Notes under the pieces: model-generated
Seen by the model: the letters and a program-made list of their open reading frames with translations, nothing else
What the model was told of the DNA's origin: nothing
Database searches by the model: none
Part shown: piece after piece, positions 16,037 to 23,580 of the stretch
How positions within the stretch are numbered: the first letter of the stretch is position 1
Layout of the letters: every line of letters begins with the position of its first letter
Program-made: the position numbers and the translations under genes
Source of the DNA: Desulfocorpusculum sp964414345
GTDB lineage: Bacteria; Desulfobacterota; Desulfocorpusculales; Desulfocorpusculum
Assembly: GCA_964414345.1 (NCBI GenBank)
Contig: CAYPWF010000043.1
Span: 1-32,372, forward strand
Reading direction: 5' to 3'
DNA length: 32,372 nt

Positions 16037-17107
16037 CTAGAGCTCCACCACACAATCATCTCCAATCATGAGGCAAAGGGACTCTGTGAGGGCCTGATCC
16101 CTTCTTCGGATCACAGAGTTCCTTCCCACCACCGAGTCTTCGAGTCTCTGTATTTTTTCTATGCGGCAATTCTCCAAGAGCACCACGTGTTCCACTGCCG
16201 AGTGAGCGATTCGACAGCCGTCTCCTATGCTGGAGAAAGGTCCCACAAAAGAGCGCTCCACCAACACATCTTGTCCCAAGACCACAGGACCCCTTATTAC
16301 GCTGTCACGGACCACTGCTGAAGCAGGCACCACCACCCGTCCTGTTACGTCCGAGGCCCCCTCCACCGTGCCCTTCACATCCCTGCGAATCCATTCGTCC
16401 AAGACCACCCGGTTGGCCTTTAACAGATCGTCTTTCTTCCCCGTATCCAGCCACCACTCTTGGATCACCTCGCTCAGGACCGGGCTTCCCCAATCAATGA
16501 GCTTTTGAATGGCATCCGTTATTTCCAGCTCTCCCCGCCAAGAGGGGGTTATCTGCTCTATGGCCTTGAAAATCTTCGGAGAAAATATGTAGATACCAAC
16601 TAAAGCCAGGTTGGATCTGGGCTCTTTGGGTTTCTCCACAAGCCGGACCACCTGACCTTCCCCATCCACCTCTGCAATCCCGAATGCACAGGGATTATCC
16701 ACAGGCTTAAGAAGAATCTGGGCTTCGGGGCTTTCCCTTCGGAATCTCTCCACAAATCTTTGAATGCCCCTACCTATGAGGTTGTCCCCCAGGTACATCA
16801 CAAAGGAAGAATCTCCTAGAAAATCCCGCGCAGTCTGCACAGCATGAGCCAGACCCCCGGGCCTCTCCTGGAGAATATAAGTGATGAAGGCCTCCCAGCG
16901 GCTTCCATCCCCCACAACTCTTTGGACTTCCCGGCCTGTTTCAGGGGATATGATGATTCCTATGTCCTTGATGCCTGCGGAGATTATGTTCTCCAAAACG
17001 TAAAACAGAATGGGCTTGTTGGCCACAGGAACCAGCTGCTTGGCTCCGGTATGGGTAAGGGGCCTTAGCCTCGTGCCAGCCCCACCGCTCAAAACCAGTG
17101 CTTTCAT
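16037..17107 (-). CDS. rmlA: Glucose-1-phosphate thymidylyltransferase, long form
   Basis: Nucleotidyltransferase of 356 aa making dTDP-glucose from glucose-1-phosphate and dTTP. The N-terminus MKALVLSGGAGTRLRPLTH is the NTP-binding signature, with KQLVPVANKPILFYVLE and MYLGDNLIGRG following. The last ~110 residues have left-handed beta-helix hexapeptide character (VTGRVVVPASAVVRDSVIRG), which marks the longer RmlA subgroup rather than the ~290-aa RmlA/RfbA. The start at ATG 17107 overlaps the rmlB stop by 4 nt (ATGA), with GGGGAAG upstream; the in-frame extension to 17194 lies inside rmlB and is rejected. It is the last gene of the epimerase-rmlD-rmlB-rmlA operon and feeds dTDP-glucose to RmlB. 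Confidence 0.93.
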   Translation of the reverse strand: MKALVLSGGAGTRLRPLTHTGAKQLVPVANKPILFYVLENIISAGIKDIGIIISPETGREVQRVVGDGSRWEAFITYILQERPGGLAHAVQTARDFLGDSSFVMYLGDNLIGRGIQRFVERFRRESPEAQILLKPVDNPCAFGIAEVDGEGQVVRLVEKPKEPRSNLALVGIYIFSPKIFKAIEQITPSWRGELEITDAIQKLIDWGSPVLSEVIQEWWLDTGKKDDLLKANRVVLDEWIRRDVKGTVEGASDVTGRVVVPASAVVRDSVIRGPVVLGQDVLVERSFVGPFSSIGDGCRIAHSAVEHVVLLENCRIEKIQRLEDSVVGRNSVIRRRDQALTESLCLMIGDDCVVEL

Positions 17108-18156
17108 GTGACTTCCCCGTAATGAGTCTTTATCCATTGAAGATAATCCCCACTGCTTACCTGTGAGACCCAATCTGGATTCTCCAGGTACCATCGCACC
17201 GTTTCCTGGAGTCCTTCATCCAGGGTGCGCTTAGGCTTCCAACCCAGTTCCCTGCTTATCTTGCTTGGGTCTATGGCGTAGCGACGATCATGCCCGGGAC
17301 GATCCTGAACAAAGGTTATCAACTCTTTTCGGCTCCTGCCCTCCCTGGATGGCCTAATACTGTCCAGTATTTCGCAGATGCGTTTCACCAGCTCCAGGTT
17401 TTGCACCTCTCCATGTGCTCCCACATTGTAAGTTTCCCCCGGTTTCCCCCGGTTCATTATCAACCAGATGGCCTCACAGTGATCCTCAACATGGATCCAA
17501 TCCCGCACGTTTTTCCCGTCCCCGTAAACCGGAAGTGGCTCCCAGTTTAGGCCCCGAACAATCATAAGAGGAATAAGTTTCTCAGGGAATTGATACGGGC
17601 CGTAATTGTTGGAGCAGTTGGAAATAGTCACCTCCAAGCCGTACGTCTTGTGATAAGCCCTCACCAGATGGTCTGAAGCGGCTTTTGAGGCAGAGTAAGG
17701 GCTGTTGGGACGATAGGGACTCTCCTCTGTAAAGACTCCCTGCGGCCCCAGGCTTCCGTACACCTCATCGGTGCTCACATGATGGAACCGAGACACCTTG
17801 TGAGCCCTGGCCATTTCCAGAAGCTGGAAGGTGCCCATGACGTTGGTTTCCAGGAAGGCCCTGGGGCTTCTTATGGAGCGGTCCACGTGAGATTCGGCGG
17901 CTAGGTGGCAAATAACATCTATCTGATGGTCTTTGAATATATGAGAAAGGGCTTTTTCATCGCATATGTCGGCTCTGTAAAACACATACCTGTCTGGAAA
18001 ACGGGCTGAGAGATCCTCCAGGTTCCTGGGGTTGGCCGCGTATGTGAGGCGATCCACGTTTATCAGCTTTCCCGTAAATGCTGACCTCTCCAATAGGAAG
18101 CGAATCAAATTGGTTCCTATAAACCCGCATCCCCCTGTAATCAAAATGGTTTCCAA
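17104..18156 (-). CDS. rmlB: dTDP-glucose 4,6-dehydratase
   Basis: Extended short-chain dehydrogenase of 350 aa that converts dTDP-glucose to dTDP-4-keto-6-deoxyglucose using bound NAD+. Visible motifs: TGGCGFIG (NAD loop), LAAESHVDRSI, the active-site VSTDEVYG, the YSASKAASDHLVRAYH block with catalytic Tyr and Lys, and the substrate segment NCSNNYGPYQFPEKLIPL. The start is taken as TTG 18156: AAGGAGAGG sits just upstream and it gives METILITGG, the usual family N-terminus. An earlier TTG at 18177 would overlap rmlD. It follows rmlD by 17 bp and overlaps rmlA by 4 nt. Confidence 0.95.
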   Translation of the reverse strand: METILITGGCGFIGTNLIRFLLERSAFTGKLINVDRLTYAANPRNLEDLSARFPDRYVFYRADICDEKALSHIFKDHQIDVICHLAAESHVDRSIRSPRAFLETNVMGTFQLLEMARAHKVSRFHHVSTDEVYGSLGPQGVFTEESPYRPNSPYSASKAASDHLVRAYHKTYGLEVTISNCSNNYGPYQFPEKLIPLMIVRGLNWEPLPVYGDGKNVRDWIHVEDHCEAIWLIMNRGKPGETYNVGAHGEVQNLELVKRICEILDSIRPSREGRSRKELITFVQDRPGHDRRYAIDPSKISRELGWKPKRTLDEGLQETVRWYLENPDWVSQVSSGDYLQWIKTHYGEVT

Positions 18157-18173
18157 CGGCCTCTCCTTGTGAT

Positions 18174-19067
18174 TCAAACAACTCCCTTTAGCTCTTGCAT
18201 AAGGGTCTCCCCGTCACTTTGCAAGAATTCCTCCAACCTCTCCTCCCATGTGCCCATGCGATCCAGGTCCAATTCCAAAAGACGTTGTTTCTCCAAAATG
18301 GAGTTGGCAGGCCTCTTGGCTGGTCTTGGAAATTCAGCAGTTGTACAAGGATGGATCTCTGCTCTTATCCCTGTGAGTTGGATCAAGCGGCATGCAAAAT
18401 CGAACCAGCTACAATGTCCGTGGGCTGTGGCGTGCACGGTTCCTGTAACTCTGGCCCTAAGCAAAGCGGTGATCTGAAAAGCCAGGGTGCGGCTCCAGGT
18501 GGGGGATCCGAATTGGTCTTTCACAACCTTTAGGGGGCCTCCTTTAAATGCCTGGGCCAAGATCGCCTTGGGAAAGGACCTGCCGTGGATCCCATAGAGC
18601 CAACCGGTCCTCAAGATGAGGTGGTGGGGGTTGGCTTGGCGCACCCTTTCCTCTCCTTCCCACTTGCTCTTCCCGTAAACGCTTTGGGGAGAGGCTGGGT
18701 CTTCTTCCTTGTAACCCAGGGGTAGGGCCCTGTTGCCATCGAACACATAATCGGTGGAAATGTGAACTAGGAACGCCCCCAACTCCCTGGTGGCCTCAGC
18801 CAGAAGGCCGGGCCCCAATGCGTTGACCAAATACGCCCACTCAGGCTTGGTCTCGCAACCATCCACATCCGTGTAAGCAGCGCAATTTACAACCACGGTG
18901 GGACGAAGCTCCTGGAGCATCGCTCTGACTTGTTGCTGCTTGGTCAGATCCAGTTCTTTGCGCTCCAAGGCGATCAATTCACCCAGCTCTACAAGGCTTG
19001 CGCGGCATTCCCTCCCCAAGAGCCCTCCGGCTCCCAAGAGCACTATCTTGGTTTTTGTCCCCCTCAC
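18174..19067 (-). CDS. rmlD: dTDP-4-dehydrorhamnose reductase
   Basis: SDR reductase of 297 aa that performs the last step of dTDP-L-rhamnose synthesis. Seen: the nucleotide loop GAGGLLGRE near the N-terminus, VVNCAAYTDVDGCE, HISTDYVFDG and the YGKSKWEGEE block with the Tyr-Lys pair. GTG 19067 overlaps the preceding stop codon as GTGA, with GGGAG at correct spacing; a TTG at 19070 is the alternative. It sits between the epimerase and rmlB in one operon. No rmlC (3,5-epimerase) is encoded in the window, so either rmlC is elsewhere or the dTDP-4-keto sugar reduced is a different isomer. Confidence 0.92.
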   Translation of the reverse strand: MRGTKTKIVLLGAGGLLGRECRASLVELGELIALERKELDLTKQQQVRAMLQELRPTVVVNCAAYTDVDGCETKPEWAYLVNALGPGLLAEATRELGAFLVHISTDYVFDGNRALPLGYKEEDPASPQSVYGKSKWEGEERVRQANPHHLILRTGWLYGIHGRSFPKAILAQAFKGGPLKVVKDQFGSPTWSRTLAFQITALLRARVTGTVHATAHGHCSWFDFACRLIQLTGIRAEIHPCTTAEFPRPAKRPANSILEKQRLLELDLDRMGTWEERLEEFLQSDGETLMQELKGVV

Positions 19068-20062
19068 CAATAGTGCTCCCTATAATTTCTGTAGAACTCT
19101 ACCGTGAGGCCGAGGCCTTTTTCCAGTGGGATCTTGGGGGACCATCCGGTGTCACCGCGCAGCTTTGAGTCATCGGTGCGCACATCGCCCACCTCTATTA
19201 TCTCTCTCTCCCTGGGCCATGGCACGTGCCGGTACGATCCAGAGCCTGCGGCCTCAATGATGGACTGCACCAACTCCAAGAAGGACACCCTCTCCATGGC
19301 TCCAATGCAGTAAGTTTCTCCTATACATCCATCATGCCTGGCCAATCTGAGCATGGCCTCCACGGTGTCATCCACATACAGCAGCTCTCTGACCTGGTGA
19401 CCGTCTCCGTAAACCGTTATTTCCTTGCCCTCCATGGCCAGGCGGATCAAGTAATTTTGAACCCCGTACTCTGCGTGGCGCATTTGGTGGCGCGGCCCGT
19501 AAGTGTTACCCAGGCGAAGGCTTGTGACCTGCAGCCCACAGATGTTGGAGTATTGGAAATGATACCATTCCACCGCCTGTTTGGACACGGCATATACATC
19601 CCTTGGATTGGGAGGGGTATCCTCATTTATCGGGAAAATCGCCACCCGCCCAAACTGAGCCCTGGATCCCACGTAAAGTAGCCTTGCCTCAGGATTGTTG
19701 GCCCTCAAACTCTCCAGAAACTGTATCTGTGAGAGCACGTTAGTCTGCACGTCGTAAAGGGGATTCAGCATGGAGGCCACATGGCTCGGCTGCATGGCTA
19801 TATTGAATATCACCTCCTGGTCCCTGACGCAGGAATCCACCTTTTGGCGATCTGCCAAATGGGCGACTACAACCTGCACCTGATCCTTCACCGGTTGGAT
19901 GTTGAACCAATTACCCCCAAGGCCTTCCAAGAGGCCGTCCAGGATGGTCACCTTACTGCCCAGCTCTACCAGTCTGATGGCCAGGTTGCTTCCCAAGAAG
20001 CCCAGTCCCCCGGTTATGAGCACCCGTTTGTTTGCATAGAAGTTCTCCAAAGAGTCGGTCAT
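19064..20062 (-). CDS. NAD-dependent epimerase/dehydratase (extended SDR)
   Basis: Protein of 332 aa. The GGLGFLGSN Rossmann loop is near the N-terminus after a short leader; the catalytic residues are Ser in LYVGSRAQFG and Tyr/Lys in YAVSKQAVEWYHFQ. LRLGNTYGPRHQMRH, YGDGHQVRELLYVDD and a substrate-binding C-terminal part follow. It belongs to the UDP-glucose 4-epimerase/CDP-paratose 2-epimerase type of nucleotide-sugar enzymes; I cannot fix the substrate. As first gene of the rml operon it probably makes a second sugar nucleotide for the same polysaccharide or O-antigen. The ATG is preceded by GGGGAGATGAACTGAC. Confidence 0.85.
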   Translation of the reverse strand: MTDSLENFYANKRVLITGGLGFLGSNLAIRLVELGSKVTILDGLLEGLGGNWFNIQPVKDQVQVVVAHLADRQKVDSCVRDQEVIFNIAMQPSHVASMLNPLYDVQTNVLSQIQFLESLRANNPEARLLYVGSRAQFGRVAIFPINEDTPPNPRDVYAVSKQAVEWYHFQYSNICGLQVTSLRLGNTYGPRHQMRHAEYGVQNYLIRLAMEGKEITVYGDGHQVRELLYVDDTVEAMLRLARHDGCIGETYCIGAMERVSFLELVQSIIEAAGSGSYRHVPWPREREIIEVGDVRTDDSKLRGDTGWSPKIPLEKGLGLTVEFYRNYREHYW

Positions 20063-20145
20063 GTCAGTTCATCTCCCCAACCAAGAAGTGTGCAGCCCCC
20101 AAGTCTCGCTTCATGGTAAAGCCCATTGCTGTTTGCAGTGGGGAA

Positions 20146-20172
20146 ATTATCCCAAAAAGGCCCCGGTTTCAA
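20146..20172 (-). promoter_or_regulatory. Weak candidate promoter of the rml operon
   Basis: On the - strand TTGAAA (20172-20167) and GATAAT (20151-20146). Both hexamers are good but the spacer is only 15 bp. Confidence 0.3.
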
Positions 20173-20181
20173 TATCGGACC

Positions 20182-20210
20182 TTGACACCTCGCTGCTTAA
20201 GCCCTAACGT
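20182..20210 (+). promoter_or_regulatory. Candidate promoter of the TolC-family gene
   Basis: Perfect -35 TTGACA (20182-20187), 17-bp spacer and a weak -10 TAACGT (20205-20210), 51 bp before the start codon; divergent from the rml operon. Confidence 0.4.
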
Positions 20211-20260
20211 ACGGTCTTCGGTCTTCTTTGTCTTGCAGGGCCTTTGAGGGGGTAAATGGC

Positions 20261-21670
20261 ATGGAGAACAGGAGAGCATCAAGACTCAGTTGGTGGCTTG
20301 CTTTGTGTCTCTTGGCTTTGCCCCATTGGGCTTTTGCTGCCATGAGCTTGGATGAGGCCATCCAGGTGGCCTTGGAGAACAACTTTGCTGTCTTGAGCGC
20401 CAGCGAGGCTGTGCAGGGGGCGGAACACCAGAAAAAGAGCGCTTTTGCAGATTTTCTGCCCAAGCTAAGAGCTGAGGGGAGTTTCACTCACCTAAACGAA
20501 ACCCCCACACTAACCCAGGGGCCCACACCCAGGATCCCGGTGTACATGAATCCTGGGAATCCCTGGGGCCCACCTCCAAATCCCGGTCAGCCCATAGGCT
20601 TTATCCCGGCCACACCAGCCATCACCAGGCCCCTGGGGGAGCAGGATTCCTGGAACGCCAGGGGTTCCTTGGTGCAGCCGGTTTTCACAGGGGGAGCTCT
20701 TCTTAACAGATACAGGCTGGCGCAGATAGGGGTAGAGTCAGCCAGCACAGCCGTGAACAGAATAAAGCAGGACATTTCCCTTGGGGTGGTTCAGGCCTAC
20801 TTCGGGGTGCTCACGGCAATAGAGCTCAAGAAAGTCGCGGATCAGGCCGTGCTGCTTCTGGAAAATCAAAAACAGGTCTCTCAGGAATACTACAATGTCG
20901 GGATGATCCCCAAGAACGACCTTTTGCGCACCGAGGTTCAGCTGGCGCAAAGAGTCAGGGAGCAGACCGTGGCCGGTAACAACATAGAGCTTGCCAAGAG
21001 TCAGTTCAATTTGGTTCTCCAAAGGCCTTTGCAAACCCCAGTGGAGCTGGTGGACATGTTGGCCTATGAACCTACCACTTTTGATCTGGAGGACTCCATT
21101 CGGGTAGCTCAGGAGAACCGACTGGAGCTGAAGGAGGCGGCATTAAGGGTGAAGGCCAGCGAGCGTCAAGTGGATCTGGCCAAGAGCTCTTACTTTCCAC
21201 AGGTACAGGTCTCACTCAATGCCTTCAAGAGCGAGGGGGGTTCCACCTCAGCTTTGGAGGAGGGATGGAGTTTCGTTGCGGGGGCCACCTGGAACATATT
21301 CGAGTGGGGAAAAACCAGGGAGGATGTCTCGGCTGCCCTTTCCCAGGTGAGACGGGACGAACTGGGCAGGTTGCAGCTGAAGGATCAGATAGCTTTGGAA
21401 GTGAAGGAGGCCTTTCTGGCTCTCAAAGTGGCTGAAAAAAATATCTTCGTGGCCAAGAAGGCGGTGGAGCAGGGGGAGGAGAACTTCAGGATGGCCCAGG
21501 AGAGGTACAAGGAGCAGGTAGGGACCATCACAGACGTTTTGGATTCTCAGACGCTTCTGACCCAGGCTCAAACGGACTACTACAATGCCCTGAGCAACTA
21601 CAACGTGGCCAAGGCGGCCCTTAACCGGGCCATGGGATTGGCCGTGTACCAGGCCGCTTCCAAGCCGTGA
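20261..21670 (+). CDS. TolC-family outer-membrane efflux/secretion protein
   Basis: Outer-membrane channel protein of 469 aa. A Sec signal peptide (MENRRASRLSWW, hydrophobic LALCLLALPHWAFA) is followed by MSLDEAIQVALENN, the classic start of a TolC/OEP domain. Two OEP repeats each contain long alpha-helical stretches (KKVADQAVLLLENQKQVSQE; AEKNIFVAKKAVEQGEENFR) and the helical-hairpin motif SEALYNVG-like YYNVGMIPKNDLL and RYKEQVGTITDVLDSQT. A Pro/Gly-rich insert at about 95-125 is long for the family. It trimerises to form an exit duct for a tripartite efflux pump or type I secretion; no adaptor or inner-membrane pump gene is adjacent. The ATG at 20261 is preceded by GAGGGGG; the upstream start at 20228 would break the signal peptide. 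Confidence 0.92.
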   Translation: MENRRASRLSWWLALCLLALPHWAFAAMSLDEAIQVALENNFAVLSASEAVQGAEHQKKSAFADFLPKLRAEGSFTHLNETPTLTQGPTPRIPVYMNPGNPWGPPPNPGQPIGFIPATPAITRPLGEQDSWNARGSLVQPVFTGGALLNRYRLAQIGVESASTAVNRIKQDISLGVVQAYFGVLTAIELKKVADQAVLLLENQKQVSQEYYNVGMIPKNDLLRTEVQLAQRVREQTVAGNNIELAKSQFNLVLQRPLQTPVELVDMLAYEPTTFDLEDSIRVAQENRLELKEAALRVKASERQVDLAKSSYFPQVQVSLNAFKSEGGSTSALEEGWSFVAGATWNIFEWGKTREDVSAALSQVRRDELGRLQLKDQIALEVKEAFLALKVAEKNIFVAKKAVEQGEENFRMAQERYKEQVGTITDVLDSQTLLTQAQTDYYNALSNYNVAKAALNRAMGLAVYQAASKP

Positions 21671-21680
21671 AAAGCTGAGC

Positions 21681-21871
21681 AGCCCGCATTATTCAGCATC
21701 AAGGGATCATGAGGGCTGTTTTAATGGTTATGGCAGGACAATTGGATCCATGCTCAAGAGCTCCATGATTTTCTGCTTTAGTTTCAGCCCTGAATTGAGT
21801 CGGAGTACAAGCCTGCAGGGGCTTGGGGGCTTATCTCCCCCCCAAGCCACGTGACCTGGGGAGCAGGGCCA
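21681..21871 (+). repeat. MITE-like repeat copy D
   Basis: About 190 bp between the TolC gene and hisC. The left end AGCCCGCATTATTCAG (21681-21696) is the clearest left terminus of the family. Then come GATCATGAGGGCTGTTTTAA (shared with copy A), CATGCTCAAG, and GAGTCGGAGTA, followed by a diverged hairpin GGGGGC..CCCCCC. The right terminus is degraded. Confidence 0.6.
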
Positions 21872-21906
21872 GGGATTTGTATAAGTCGGGTCTGAGAGGA
21901 TAGAAA

Positions 21907-23001
21907 GTGTCGAAACCCAAGTGCCGCAAGGTGTTGGAGAGGTTGGAACAGTATGTGCCCGGAAAGTCCGTGGAAGAAGTTAGGGCAAAGTATGGGCTTT
22001 CCAAAATCATCAAGATGGCCTCCAACGAAAACCCATGGGGCCCTTCTCCAAGAGCTTTGGAGGCGGCAAGGTTGGAACTGGAGAGGGTGGCCATGTACCC
22101 GGAGGGCACATGCGCCGAGTTGAGGAGGGCTTTGGCGGCACGTCTTGGTGTTACCGAGGAGATGGTTACCGTCTCCAACGGCGGGGACAACGTCTTGATG
22201 ATGATCGCCCAAACTTTTGTGGAACCTGGCGACCGTGTGGTGATGGGAACACCAACTTTCCCGGTTTACCGCACTGCCTGCCTACTCATGGGAGGGGAAC
22301 CCGTGGAGGTTCCCCTGAAGGATTTTACCCATGATCTGAAAGCCATGGCCGAGGCAGCGGCTTGCGGGGCCAAAATGGTGATTATCTGCAACCCCAACAA
22401 CCCAACCGGCACCATTGTGGCACACAGGGAACTCGAAGCCTTCCTGAACATGCTGCCCCAGGATGTGCTCGTTGTGCTGGACGAAGTCTATGGAGACTTT
22501 GTTGACTCTGAGGATTTCCCGGACGGGGTGGAACTCATAGGACAAGGAAAACCGGTTCTTTCAGTGAGGAGCTTTTCAAAGCTTTACGGACTGGCGGGCC
22601 TGAGGGTGGGCTATGGAATCGGGGCGCCTGAGTTGATCCAGGCCCTGAACAAGGTTAGGGAACCTTTCCCAGTAAACAGGGTGGCACAGGCAGCTGCTTT
22701 GGGAGCCCTACAGGACCAGGAATTCAAGGAGAAAGTCCTCAGCGAAACCCGTCGAGGCAGGGCCGAGCTGGCCTCGGCCTTGAGGAAAATGGGGCTTAGG
22801 TGCTTGGATTCGCATACCAATTTTCTTTTTGTGGATTTGGGAAGGGACTCCGAGGAAATATTCCAGAGCCTCTTGGCCCGAGGGATAGTGATCAGACCGG
22901 GCAAGGTCTGGAAGACCCCCACTTGGTGCCGTATCACAATAGGGCAACCCGAGGAAAACCGGGAGCTGGTGAGGGCTCTCTCGGAGATCCTGGCCGGGTG
23001 A
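21907..23001 (+). CDS. hisC: Histidinol-phosphate aminotransferase
   Basis: PLP-dependent class I/II aminotransferase of 364 aa that forms histidinol phosphate in histidine synthesis. Motifs: ASNENPWGPSPRALEA (substrate N-terminal block), VSNGGDNVLMMIAQTFVEPG, NPNNPTGT (cofactor ring contact), VLDEVYGDF (Asp and Tyr contacts) and RSFSKLYGLAGLRVGYG with the Schiff-base lysine; a C-terminal Arg in the WCRITIG block binds the carboxylate. The start is GTG 21907, supported by GAGAGGATAGAAA upstream. No other his gene is visible, so it stands apart from a his operon; a broader aromatic-amino-acid role is possible. Confidence 0.93.
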   Translation: MSKPKCRKVLERLEQYVPGKSVEEVRAKYGLSKIIKMASNENPWGPSPRALEAARLELERVAMYPEGTCAELRRALAARLGVTEEMVTVSNGGDNVLMMIAQTFVEPGDRVVMGTPTFPVYRTACLLMGGEPVEVPLKDFTHDLKAMAEAAACGAKMVIICNPNNPTGTIVAHRELEAFLNMLPQDVLVVLDEVYGDFVDSEDFPDGVELIGQGKPVLSVRSFSKLYGLAGLRVGYGIGAPELIQALNKVREPFPVNRVAQAAALGALQDQEFKEKVLSETRRGRAELASALRKMGLRCLDSHTNFLFVDLGRDSEEIFQSLLARGIVIRPGKVWKTPTWCRITIGQPEENRELVRALSEILAG

Positions 23002-23122
23002 CAGCAGAAGGGAAGGACCATATACTGTTTTTAGGATCTTCTCGAGATTCAAGAGGGTTTGCATGTATCCGGGGATGAGAGGCGAGGCAAAATCTATGAC
23101 AGAAATGGGAGGTTAGATTGAC

Positions 23123-23371
23123 ATGGCCGAAAAGGCTTCAAAGAAGACTAAAAAATTCCATATAAAGGCGGATAGGGAACGTTGCAAGGCTTGCTACATC
23201 TGCTTAGAGAACTGTCCCAAGCAGGTTTTTGAGAAAGAAGAGGGGTTCAACGCCAAGGGTTACCAGCCTGTAAGGGTGGCTCGGCCCCAAGACTGCATAG
23301 GGTGCCGCTCCTGCACAATAGTTTGTCCTGACGTGGTCTTCGAACTATATGAGATCCAAGAAAGCGCTTGA
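23123..23371 (+). CDS. Two-[4Fe-4S] ferredoxin, KorD/VorD-like
   Basis: Small ferredoxin of 82 aa with two cysteine sets: CKACYICLENCPKQVF and CIGCRSCTIVCPDVVFEL, each CxxCxxCxxxCP, separated by a loop with FNAKGYQPV. The pattern, with GYxP between clusters, is like the delta subunit of 2-oxoacid:ferredoxin oxidoreductases (KorD/OorD), but no alpha/beta/gamma genes are next to it, so a free electron carrier is also possible. The ATG follows GGGAGGTTAGATTGAC. It precedes repeat copy E and faces the hydrogenase-like Fe-S gene on the other strand; a functional link between the two is only suggested by proximity. Confidence 0.88.
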   Translation: MAEKASKKTKKFHIKADRERCKACYICLENCPKQVFEKEEGFNAKGYQPVRVARPQDCIGCRSCTIVCPDVVFELYEIQESA

Positions 23372-23372
23372 A

Positions 23373-23571
23373 AAGCCAGCGCGATTCAAGATCAGTGGTT
23401 CATGCAGGCCATACTGATGATTTTTGAGGGCAAACCGGCCCATACTCCAAGCACAGCCTGATTCCTGGTTTCAGATTCGGACCTGGTTTGAGCCGGGATA
23501 TGGCAAAGTGTACCGGGGGCTTGGGGGTGCAGCCCACAAAGTTACACCCTTTGGAGAATAATCCGAGTTGG
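23373..23571 (+). repeat. MITE-like repeat copy E
   Basis: Full-length copy of about 197 bp just after the ferredoxin gene and up to the stop of the convergent Fe-S gene. The left end AGCCAGCGCGATTCAAG is a diverged form of the family left terminus. The body shares AACCGGCCCATACTC, TTTGAGCCGGGATATGGC and CGGGGGCTTGGGGGTGCAGC. The right end TTTGGAGAATAATCCGAG is identical to copy A. Confidence 0.65.
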
Positions 23572-23580
23572 GGAGTTGGC

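Noticed and set aside
20090..20180. Possible further copy of the interspersed repeat (GTGCAGCCCCCAAG, CGGTTTCAATATCGG)
   Set aside because: Only short scattered matches, in the wrong order and without either terminus.
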